This document shows, one piece after another, positions 1 to 5,652 of a stretch of DNA of 21,449 nucleotides. Below the pieces are notes generated by a model. The model saw nothing but the letters and a program-made list of their open reading frames with translations. It was not told where the DNA came from and ran no database searches. The DNA comes from a virus: positions 1 through 21,449 of IMG/VR virus record IMGVR_UViG_3300030329_001726; one strand, given 5' to 3'. Position 1 is the first letter of the stretch. Every line of letters begins with the position of its first letter. A program made the position numbers and the translations under genes.

Positions 1-796
1 ATACCGAAACCATATTCGCCAACGCTTCACGAACGCTTTTCGGTTGCTCACTCAGCGGCTTGTCCCAATCAAGATACTTGGCAACGTCAGCGTCGGGGAG
101 GTCGAGCTTGTAAAGGGTGCCTTCGGTATTGCTTATTCTTGGCGCAAGCTCTTGCATTTCTTGTAGAATATTCTCTTCGCGTTTAACTATCTCCACATTT
201 CCTTCAGCCTTATGTCTTGCAATATTGTACCTCTGGCTTTTAAACGCTTCATCTAGGCTATCATACCCATCAAACAAATACGCAGCGCGTCTCGCTTCTG
301 GGTCACCTCCTATATGGAAAGGGCTAGGAAATTCTTTATCAATATCTGCAAAAGGCACTCCGTCAAACTCCCATGCTTTGCTTGACGTTTTATAACTTTC
401 CGCAACCCCAGGCGCATCGGCACTATAAAACCCGTAACCATACGCCTGATGGCCTTCGCCCGTTCCCATCTTATCCAGCCGTGGCCTTCCATGCGGAAAG
501 TCAGGCTCTGGCGACCATCTGTGCGGCCCGCCATGAAATACGTTAGCACCAAGCGCACCCGCTGGAACCTTTGTTGCCATGCTTGCGACCGCTGACATTG
601 GCATAATATCTACGGCCATATTTGTCGCACCCTCTAGCGTTGGCTCCTTGTAACCCGTCACAACATCACCGGGGTACAGCAACGCTTGCCCCATGTCTTT
701 TAAGGCTTGCGCTGTCATTGTGCCTTTCCATCCCGGCACTCCCGGCTGAATGCCGCTTAAATATTGCGCTACCTCGTCACGATTAAACAATGGCAT
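1..796 (-). CDS. Virion-associated protein with ART-like (polyvalent protein) domain, partial
   Basis: The leftward frame stays open from an ATG at 796 to the window edge, so about 265 N-terminal residues are visible and the C-terminus is missing. Residues 86-92 read VFHGGPH. Residues 111-136 read GTGEGHQAYGYGFYSADAPG followed by VAESYK, and a later stretch reads LYKLDLPDADV...LDWDKPLSEQP. This H...G-x-G-EG-x-Q-x-YG-x-G-x-Y pattern is known from phage 'polyvalent' proteins, where it is read as an ADP-ribosyltransferase fold (ART-PolyVal); H88 and Y124 would be NAD-binding candidates. Such proteins are usually long virion or ejection proteins that modify host targets soon after DNA entry. The gene lies 3 nt after the adaptor stop with no clear Shine-Dalgarno, so translation is probably coupled. 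The fold call rests on motif memory; the catalytic glutamate cannot be assigned and activity is unproven. Confidence 0.75.
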   Translation of the reverse strand, partial: MPLFNRDEVAQYLSGIQPGVPGWKGTMTAQALKDMGQALLYPGDVVTGYKEPTLEGATNMAVDIMPMSAVASMATKVPAGALGANVFHGGPHRWSPEPDFPHGRPRLDKMGTGEGHQAYGYGFYSADAPGVAESYKTSSKAWEFDGVPFADIDKEFPSPFHIGGDPEARRAAYLFDGYDSLDEAFKSQRYNIARHKAEGNVEIVKREENILQEMQELAPRISNTEGTLYKLDLPDADVAKYLDWDKPLSEQPKSVREALANMVSV

Positions 797-799
797 GGG

Positions 800-1516
800 T
801 TAGCTGCCATACGCGCTTTCGGGTACGTTGACCCCCAAATAACCATATTCCACGCCACCCATGTCTATATTGGGCTTCGCACCGTCTTGGTTCTTCACAA
901 GCTCCACCCGCTCCCGGTATTCCATTAATACGGCTTGGAAATCTAACCCCCGGCCCTTTAGCCATCTGTAGGTGACCCCAAGCGTCATTAATTCCTCGTC
1001 AAAAACCACGGTATTCGCATCATTATTGAAACCCGATCCGTCTGCCGCCGCTGGCGTTGCGCCCGAACCTAAGTCTATCCAGTTTTTAGAATAATACTCA
1101 AACTTCACAGTCTGGCTGGCTGTGGGATTCGGGGTAAAAAGCAACGACCCGCCCCGTATCCGAAACCAGTTTGTAACCCCGCTGGTGACATCTGCCTTTA
1201 CCCTCTGCCACTGGACATCCGTTAAAGGCCCATAGATTTTTTCGCTGCTTGTCCTGTTCCACATAGTGTCATTGGCGAAGCGGTCGAAATCAGACGCTAT
1301 GGTTGTCATTACGCCTTGGCTCTCTTGAGCCGCCGTCGTAACCGAACCCTCTTTCTTTATTATCTCCCAATTATACGCCTTGGCGAGATACTTACCCTCC
1401 TGTGTAGCCGCACGTAATAGCTGACGCACTTGCGGGTCTGAGTTTGATACAACGGTAGCGGGACGCTCTAAACCTATTTCGTCTGCCGCGCTCTCAATGA
1501 TCGTTAAAAGTGTCAT
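800..1516 (-). CDS. Head-tail adaptor/connector protein (SU10-adaptor-like)
   Basis: A 238-residue protein. Its start, MTLLTIIESAADEIGLERP, followed by SDPQVRQLLRAATQEGKYLAKAYNW, is typical of the adaptor that sits under the portal ring in podoviruses of the SU10/P22 type. Helical N-terminal adaptor segments are followed by a beta-rich middle (GGSLLFTPNPTASQTVKFEYYSKNW), and a C-terminal helical part ends in a glycine/tyrosine-rich tail. Its ATG overlaps the stop of the preceding HhH gene as ATGA, so it is translationally coupled. Its role is inferred: it extends the portal channel and docks the tail after packaging. Length is normal for the family. The alternative label would be a generic 'phage tail-tube/stopper protein'. 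Confidence 0.72.
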   Translation of the reverse strand: MTLLTIIESAADEIGLERPATVVSNSDPQVRQLLRAATQEGKYLAKAYNWEIIKKEGSVTTAAQESQGVMTTIASDFDRFANDTMWNRTSSEKIYGPLTDVQWQRVKADVTSGVTNWFRIRGGSLLFTPNPTASQTVKFEYYSKNWIDLGSGATPAAADGSGFNNDANTVVFDEELMTLGVTYRWLKGRGLDFQAVLMEYRERVELVKNQDGAKPNIDMGGVEYGYLGVNVPESAYGS

Positions 1517-1902
1517 CCAACCAATCCAACAGGCTCTTCTTTTTTATCGCCTAATAATTCCCTAGCAGACTGTCTGTGGGTATAGGCTCCCATGCCAACC
1601 GCATCCAAACCGCCATCATGCACACTGGCTAACTGCTCCGCTGTATGAATATCGTTCGCTATTAACTTCGCCGCTAATTTTGGGCCAATTCCCTTAACAT
1701 CTGTTAGCGGCGTACCCTCAACAGGGTCAGGAGCATGTCCTTCAGAGAACGCCGCCCACTCTTTTGGGAACCGTTGTTTATGCTCTTCGCGCACCTTTGC
1801 GACACAGGTTGACGGATCTCCGACAACGCTGATTTCCACCAAAGTAGCAGAACCATTTGCTCTAGGCTCCTCGTAAAATTTAGCTCTTACATTGCCGTCC
1901 AT
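1513..1902 (-). CDS. Helix-hairpin-helix domain protein of the structural operon
   Basis: A 129-residue protein. Residues 64-95 contain LTDVKGIGPKLAAKLIAND, a classic helix-hairpin-helix with the GIGPKLAAKL hairpin, followed by HTAEQLASV. HhH motifs bind DNA backbones without sequence specificity. The N-terminal 60 residues look like a small beta-alpha unit (VEISVVGDPSTCVAKVREEHKQRFP) that I do not recognise. The start overlaps the preceding stop as TAATG, and its own stop overlaps the adaptor start as ATGA. Similar HhH proteins occur next to adaptors and capsid genes in phages, where they may be head-completion or DNA-end-contacting proteins. That role is inferred; the motif is clearly visible. 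Confidence 0.7.
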   Translation of the reverse strand: MDGNVRAKFYEEPRANGSATLVEISVVGDPSTCVAKVREEHKQRFPKEWAAFSEGHAPDPVEGTPLTDVKGIGPKLAAKLIANDIHTAEQLASVHDGGLDAVGMGAYTHRQSARELLGDKKEEPVGLVG

Positions 1903-2027
1903 TATGCTTTCCTCGTTTTTGGTTTTGAATTTGCCCTACGCCGCTTTATAGCCGCCGCCATTTTCTTGCCCTTCTTCGTATATGGAAGGTGAACCGTTTT
2001 ACCCGTTGACGTTTTAACTTTTGGCAT
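1902..2027 (-). CDS. Small highly basic phage protein
   Basis: A 41-residue protein starting MPKVKTSTGKTVHLPYTKKG and ending in a lysine/arginine-rich tail (KRRRANSKPKTRKA). The start at 2027 is preferred because the minus strand reads AAAAGGTAATAAA before the ATG; the longer frame to 2084 would run back through the promoter. Short proteins with the 'PYTKKGKK' pattern are common between structural genes of marine and alphaproteobacterial phages. Their function is unknown; the charge suggests binding to nucleic acid or to the packaged genome. It is the first gene of the leftward adaptor transcript, just downstream of the divergent promoter region 2044-2077. Confidence 0.65.
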   Translation of the reverse strand: MPKVKTSTGKTVHLPYTKKGKKMAAAIKRRRANSKPKTRKA

Positions 2028-2043
2028 TTTATTACCTTTTCTA

Positions 2044-2077
2044 TTGACAGTTAGATTATAACCAGTTATATTATAAC
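2044..2077 (+). promoter_or_regulatory. Consensus sigma70-type promoter with palindromic operator over the -10
   Basis: TTGACA (2044-2049), a 17-nt spacer and TATATT (2067-2072) form a near-perfect promoter for the gene at 2101. The -10 is embedded in the inverted repeat GTTATA-T-TATAAC (2065-2077). TTATAACCA occurs twice as a direct repeat (2056-2064 and 2071-2079), 15 bp apart, which suggests a second binding site. The same layout recurs at 20111-20145. A protein bound at the palindrome would block the -10; which protein does so is unknown. Confidence 0.75.
2055..2075 (-). promoter_or_regulatory. Leftward -10 candidates for the 2027 to 1 genes
   Basis: On the minus strand, TATAAT occurs at 2060-2055 and again at 2075-2070, each preceded by GGT or a similar G-rich step (TGGTTATAAT for the first). 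No good -35 is visible, so this would be an extended-10 type promoter. Use of the 2060-2055 hexamer would start a transcript about 20 nt before the ATG at 2027. It is needed because a strong minus-strand terminator at 2797-2823 cuts this block off from the capsid transcript. The same palindrome would then regulate both directions. Confidence 0.45.
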
Positions 2078-2100
2078 CATACACAGACAGGAGAGAGAAG

Positions 2101-2274
2101 ATGATCCGTTACGAAGTAAAAACCCCGCACAAAACATTCGCTGGCTGCGAAGGCACTATCGAAGAAGCCAAAGCATACATTAACGCCTTAACCGACGCTG
2201 GCGTTGAAATCCTCAACGTCGAGTACTTTGACAAAGATCAGCGCATCGCAGACATCCGCGCTGGCAAGGTTTAA
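2101..2274 (+). CDS. Small hypothetical protein, first gene of the 2.1-2.8 kb rightward island
   Basis: A 57-residue protein starting MIRYEVKTPHKTFAGCEGTI. It has alternating strand-helix-strand character: an N-terminal strand, a helix EEAKAYINALTDAG, then VEILNVEYFDKDQRIADI. The start is set by AGGAGAGAGAAG directly before the ATG, the same extended leader used by several right-side genes. The promoter at 2044 lies 28 nt upstream. I do not recognise the family. It is small and acidic, with a compact alpha/beta look that would suit a regulator or an anti-host protein expressed early; this is a guess from context. Confidence 0.7.
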   Translation: MIRYEVKTPHKTFAGCEGTIEEAKAYINALTDAGVEILNVEYFDKDQRIADIRAGKV

Positions 2275-2297
2275 CCCGCCAGATAAAGGAGATTATC

Positions 2298-2555
2298 ATG
2301 GCCCATTTTCTTCCCCGCCACCCTTCCATTATAGAGCGTTTTGACGTTGCCACGGATTTAGTTCCGCTTGGCACAGGTGAGCGTCATGCTCCTACATTTG
2401 GAGAGGCCAAGGCTAACGCCATCCGCACAATGAAAGCGGAAAAAGCCATCGCTTCTGTTACCGCCATTGCCCTTCGCGCCAATGACGATCTGGAGTTAAT
2501 TGAGTTTGGCCCACGGGGTAGAGCCACAACTCTCTGGAATTTTACCACGGGTTAA
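2298..2555 (+). CDS. Small hypothetical protein of the rightward island
   Basis: An 85-residue protein starting MAHFLPRHPSIIERFDVATD. AAAGGAGATTATC precedes the ATG, so the start is well supported. The middle is helical (GEAKANAIRTMKAEKAIASVTAIAL) and the end is beta-like (DDLELIEFGPRGRATTLWNF). There is no signal peptide, membrane segment or cysteine motif. It lies 23 nt after the previous gene and just before a GC hairpin with a T-run. Function is unknown. Its orientation opposite to the flanking capsid and adaptor genes is its main distinguishing feature. Confidence 0.7.
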   Translation: MAHFLPRHPSIIERFDVATDLVPLGTGERHAPTFGEAKANAIRTMKAEKAIASVTAIALRANDDLELIEFGPRGRATTLWNFTTG

Positions 2556-2584
2556 TATTTAACCCATCGCGTTCATCGCCGCTT

Positions 2585-2608
2585 CCCCGGATACCGCGCC
2601 GGGGTTTT
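2585..2608 (+). terminator. Rightward intrinsic terminator candidate
   Basis: CCCCGG (2585-2590) pairs with CCGGGG (2599-2604) across an 8-nt loop and is followed by TTTT. The T-run is short, so it is probably leaky, and a further small gene follows at 2635. It would lower readthrough from the 2044 promoter. Confidence 0.5.
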
Positions 2609-2634
2609 GCGGTGTAAACTCTAGGAGAAAAACA

Positions 2635-2796
2635 TTGGATATTCAGAAAATCAGAACCGACCTAAAAAATAGTGGCGATAAGCACCTTGTTAGTTTGGAA
2701 GCCACCTTTTCCGATGAGCAACTTGTACGCCTTGCCGACGCCTTTAATAAAACTGACGGCACTCCCGAAGCAGTTATTAAACGCCTCGCAAGTTAA
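2635..2796 (+). CDS. Small hypothetical protein with TTG start
   Basis: A 53-residue frame read from TTG at 2635, with TAGGAG placed 7 nt upstream. The product begins MDIQKIRTDLKNSGDKHLVS and continues with SDEQLVRLADAFNKTDGTPEAVIKRLAS, a short all-helical protein. There is no ATG in frame at this end, but the spacing of the Shine-Dalgarno and the amphipathic helices support coding. It ends at the base of the leftward terminator. It is probably the third gene of the rightward island, beyond the leaky hairpin at 2585. Function unknown. Confidence 0.5.
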   Translation: MDIQKIRTDLKNSGDKHLVSLEATFSDEQLVRLADAFNKTDGTPEAVIKRLAS

Positions 2797-2823
2797 AAAG
2801 AAAGGGGGGCGCGAAGCCCCCCT
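2797..2823 (-). terminator. Strong leftward terminator of the capsid transcript
   Basis: On the minus strand an 8-bp stem AGGGGGGC/GCCCCCCT (2803-2810 with 2816-2823) closes a 5-nt loop and is followed by TTTCTTTTT. It lies just after the stop of the 2830-3285 gene. On the plus strand no T-run follows, so it acts leftward only. Confidence 0.8.
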
Positions 2824-2829
2824 AACTAA

Positions 2830-3285
2830 TTACCAAGGAAAGTCGCAAGCAACTTCCTTGTCCGATATATCACCCGCAATCGCGCAGACGTTATCCGTCA
2901 CCGCCGCAGATACATCCAACGTACCGTCAGAAGAACCCGTGGGAGTGAGAGGATCACCATCCGCACCAGCGGTTAGGGCTGTGGTTAATGTCGCTGGCCC
3001 TTTAATCTGAATCCAGCAATATTCACCGTCACCCGGTGCCGACTGAAGAACACCCGCACCGATCTCAACAGAGTCGGACAGGTCAGAAGTTACCTGATTG
3101 TTCTTATAGCCATCTAGCGTGTAGTAGTAACACACGTTTCCTGATGCAGCCGCAACACTACCCGACCCTGTATCGTACAGGACGTATTTGTAGATTTTAT
3201 TGGTTCCATCGCTAGTACCCAACTGCCCAAGCAGAAATTCCGCTGAGGTGTGGACGGCGGTTTCGTCAATACCGACTTGATACAT
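2830..3285 (-). CDS. Capsid-associated small protein (decoration/stabilising protein candidate)
   Basis: A 151-residue, beta-rich acidic protein lying 12 nt downstream of the major capsid gene and last before the terminator. Recognisable stretches are GDGEYCWIQIKGPATLTTAL, TAGADGDPLTP and the C-terminal SDKEVACDFPW. These resemble small proteins that follow the capsid gene in many podo- and siphophages and are thought to decorate or stabilise the shell. AAGGGGGC before the ATG supports the start. No membrane segment or signal. The decoration role comes from position and the compact beta content; a head-fibre base is an alternative. Confidence 0.62.
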   Translation of the reverse strand: MYQVGIDETAVHTSAEFLLGQLGTSDGTNKIYKYVLYDTGSGSVAAASGNVCYYYTLDGYKNNQVTSDLSDSVEIGAGVLQSAPGDGEYCWIQIKGPATLTTALTAGADGDPLTPTGSSDGTLDVSAAVTDNVCAIAGDISDKEVACDFPW

Positions 3286-3297
3286 AACAAAGCCCCC

Positions 3298-4251
3298 TTA
3301 TGCTACTATGACGCCTTGGCGCGCCCGGTTGGAGACGGTCATATTCCCCGCCCATACAACTGGCATTACCATAGCATCTTGGTTGACAGAAGCCTTCTCA
3401 CCCAAAGGCACAAACTCACGACCCTTCGCAGGGCGCACGAACAGATAATCCGTGTTGAGCATGTACATATGTGTGGTAGGCGATTGATCGTCGTAAAACA
3501 CCGGGGCATCCATAAACATTAAGTTCATGAATCCAGCCGCAGCATTACGATCCGAAGCAAACCGCTGATTGGTTTGCAAGCTCGACCAGTAATATTTGAA
3601 ATAGGTCGAGTCAGCCGTGATTACGTCTGGCTTGTCCGCACCACGAATGGTGTTTAGCCAAAGCGTGTTCATAGCATCTTGAATCGTAGTGGCCGAAGCC
3701 GTGACGCTCTCACCAGAGAAATCATAGAACTGATTTTTCCACCAAGTGTACGTCGAGGAGTTGATGCCACCAACAGTACCAGTGCCCGCATCAGCCACAA
3801 GGCTTTGCAGACCACCGATTTCTTTACCGCTGGTTCCCGTGCCGTCCGCATACATTGCGGTAGCGACGGTGTTTTTAAGCGACTTTTCAAGGTTTTTGAT
3901 ACGCGACTTGAGAAGGTTGTGAATCGCTTCGCGACCACTGTTTTGTACTTCTTCAAGACCCGAAATCACTACGTTGCCAGCCAACTGCTTATAGTTGAAC
4001 TCAGCCGCGCTGAAAACATCGCTTGGTGACGTGTCCAGAGCTTCATACCCACTATACCACTTTGTGGTAGCATTCGTGGTGTATTCTAACTCTTGGACGA
4101 TTGTGCGCCCGGTGGCGACTTGCTTGTTGCCTTTCTCGTCCATATGTCGGAGCAAGGCATTATGGTTCGTAACGTTATCCGCAAGCTGTTTAGAATATCC
4201 TTGCAGAGTAGTTGTTACGATTTCCGTAAACGATGAGTTGGGTGAAGCCAT
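3298..4251 (-). CDS. Major capsid protein
   Basis: About 317 residues, starting MASPNSSFTEIVTTTLQGYS. I prefer ATG 4251 to the GTG at 4260 because AGGAG lies 8 nt upstream of the ATG. The middle segment LWLNTIRGADKPDVITADS followed by YFKYYWSSLQTNQRF is typical of a large group of phage coat proteins. The C-terminus VMPVVWAGNMTVSNRARQGV completes the HK97-type fold. There is no protease or delta-domain gene nearby; a separate scaffold gene lies directly upstream in transcription, so the shell is probably built on a scaffold without cleavage, as in P22/T7-like phages. Place in operon: scaffold, capsid, decoration candidate, terminator. Confidence 0.88.
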   Translation of the reverse strand: MASPNSSFTEIVTTTLQGYSKQLADNVTNHNALLRHMDEKGNKQVATGRTIVQELEYTTNATTKWYSGYEALDTSPSDVFSAAEFNYKQLAGNVVISGLEEVQNSGREAIHNLLKSRIKNLEKSLKNTVATAMYADGTGTSGKEIGGLQSLVADAGTGTVGGINSSTYTWWKNQFYDFSGESVTASATTIQDAMNTLWLNTIRGADKPDVITADSTYFKYYWSSLQTNQRFASDRNAAAGFMNLMFMDAPVFYDDQSPTTHMYMLNTDYLFVRPAKGREFVPLGEKASVNQDAMVMPVVWAGNMTVSNRARQGVIVA

Positions 4252-4283
4252 CTCATACACTCCTAAGTTAAGGTTAAATCACC

Positions 4284-5372
4284 TCACATCCCTGCACCGT
4301 CCAAAACTCCAGCTAATACCCCGTCTAGATCATTTGCCTGTACCGAACCCGAAGGTGGGTTGGCTGATCGACGCGTTGGAACCTTTTTGGCTTTGGCAAC
4401 CGCTTCCTTTCGGCGTTTGTCTTCAGCCTCCTTAACTTTCGACTTCTCAGCCTCAATGCTCTCTTGATACAATGTATCATCAAGCCTTAACGCTTTTTGA
4501 TAAGCCTCATTAAGATCATTAGCCGCACCCGCTGTCATCAACTGCCCCATATTGGCACGGAGCGCCTCAAAATGCGGATGCTTTAGGTTTCCAGCCTCGT
4601 CTTTCTCGTTGGCAAATCCATCTATTGAATATTGAAGCCCGGCCAGACGCTCTTGTTCTGCCCGTTGTTCACTAGTCTGGATATGTCCTTGAAGGTTTCG
4701 CACTTCTTGCTGCAAGGTTGTAAGTAGCGGGTCAGGTTGTGGAACCGTTGCCGCTGGTTGCTCAAGCGCCTCTAGAGATATACCCGCATTACTAGCAATA
4801 TGTCGGATGGCCCCTAACGGATTTTGCTGAATAGACCTATCACCTTGGATAAGCTGCGCCATGTATTGCTGTGGCGTAAGGCCAGCTTGTCGAATAGCTG
4901 GCATCATAGGTTCTAAAACGTGCATTAAGGGTTCTAACTGTTGCCGCATTTGGGCGGTCTCTTGAGTCTTGCGCGTATAATCGGCAGTCATCGACTTGTC
5001 GCGCTCTAGCACATATTCCTGTGCATCACGCGGCATTCCGCTGAACCGCTCCTTATCCGCTGCCGACCAATGCTCTGGTGCATCTAACGGTGGAACCTCT
5101 GGGGTTTCCGCTACCACTTCCTCTTGGTCAGTATCGCCCTCGCTGGCCTCAACTTCTTCGGGTGGAGGTGCTTCGGCGTTTTCTTCTTCTGGAGCCTCTT
5201 CGTCTTCAGAGGTGGACCCGGCGTCTTGAGGCTCTTCGGGTTCCTCTGTAAATGCTTTATCTAGACTTTCCGTAAGTAATTCGTCTAGTTGAACTTCGGT
5301 TGTATCGTCAGCGGCGTCCGTCTCCGGGACGTCTTGACCCGCCGACTCCTCTTCGGGAGTGCTGTCAGCCAT
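4284..5372 (-). CDS. Scaffolding protein
   Basis: About 362 residues. I chose ATG 5372 because GGAGAAAGTA precedes it; an upstream in-frame ATG at 5384 has no ribosome site. Roughly the first 100 residues are extremely acidic and proline-rich (repeats of EEAPEEEN/PEEVEASEGD). Next comes DAPEHWSAADKERFSGMP, a known element of phage scaffolds and internal capsid proteins, then long helices (DYTRKTQETAQMRQQLEPLM). The C-terminal part is lysine-rich (KEAEDKRRKEAVAKAKKVP) and ends LDGVLAGVLDGAGM; in P22-type scaffolds a basic C-terminal helix-loop-helix binds the coat protein. It lies directly before the capsid gene. Function is from composition, motif and position. Confidence 0.8.
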   Translation of the reverse strand: MADSTPEEESAGQDVPETDAADDTTEVQLDELLTESLDKAFTEEPEEPQDAGSTSEDEEAPEEENAEAPPPEEVEASEGDTDQEEVVAETPEVPPLDAPEHWSAADKERFSGMPRDAQEYVLERDKSMTADYTRKTQETAQMRQQLEPLMHVLEPMMPAIRQAGLTPQQYMAQLIQGDRSIQQNPLGAIRHIASNAGISLEALEQPAATVPQPDPLLTTLQQEVRNLQGHIQTSEQRAEQERLAGLQYSIDGFANEKDEAGNLKHPHFEALRANMGQLMTAGAANDLNEAYQKALRLDDTLYQESIEAEKSKVKEAEDKRRKEAVAKAKKVPTRRSANPPSGSVQANDLDGVLAGVLDGAGM

Positions 5373-5392
5373 TACTTTCTCCATTAGTGAAT

Positions 5393-5406
5393 ACCGCTAA
5401 CGCGGT
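5393..5406 (-). promoter_or_regulatory. Small intergenic hairpin before the scaffold gene
   Basis: ACCGC (5393-5397) and GCGGT (5402-5406) form a 5-bp stem with a 4-nt loop in the 37-nt gap between the portal-side genes and the scaffold. There is no T-run, so it is not an intrinsic terminator. It could mark a processing site that lets scaffold and capsid mRNA accumulate separately; this is speculative. Confidence 0.3.
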
Positions 5407-5409
5407 GAA

Positions 5410-5652
5410 TTACTGGTGGCGGTTATCCCACCAGCTAGGTTTTTCAGACGAGGTGTAATCATTCCCACATTGCCTCACCTGATGCTTGCGCTCGTATTCT
5501 CTAACCTGTGAGCGCGAAGTTAATACCGTGCCATCAATCGGTGACTTAAACGGCTCAACGTCACTTATAACGCTATGCCCTCTAACACTTTGAAAAACAC
5601 TTTTTGGGATTACCTTGCCTTGAGCCTTGTCGTAGACATAAGTGGTTCGCAT
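5410..5652 (-). CDS. Small conserved phage protein between portal and scaffold
   Basis: An 80-residue protein starting MRTTYVYDKAQGKVIPKSVF. The middle reads SVISDVEPFKSPIDGTVLTSRSQVREYERKHQVRQCGNDY, which recalls the small proteins found after the portal in many podoviruses ('ISD..PY.SPI.G..I.SRS..REH...HG..E.GN'). Its start overlaps the portal stop as TAATG. The family has no assigned function that I know. A single cysteine argues against a zinc ribbon. Recognition of the pattern is fair; the role, possibly in head assembly, is inferred from position only. Confidence 0.68.
   Translation of the reverse strand: MRTTYVYDKAQGKVIPKSVFQSVRGHSVISDVEPFKSPIDGTVLTSRSQVREYERKHQVRQCGNDYTSSEKPSWWDNRHQ

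Noticed and set aside
117-558. Short frames in both strands over the ART-like gene
   Set aside because: They are shadows of the leftward partial gene, which has no stop from 796 to 1 and carries a recognised motif.
3679-4029. 116-codon open frame opposite the capsid gene
   Set aside because: Antisense to a recognised capsid gene, no ribosome site, no motif.
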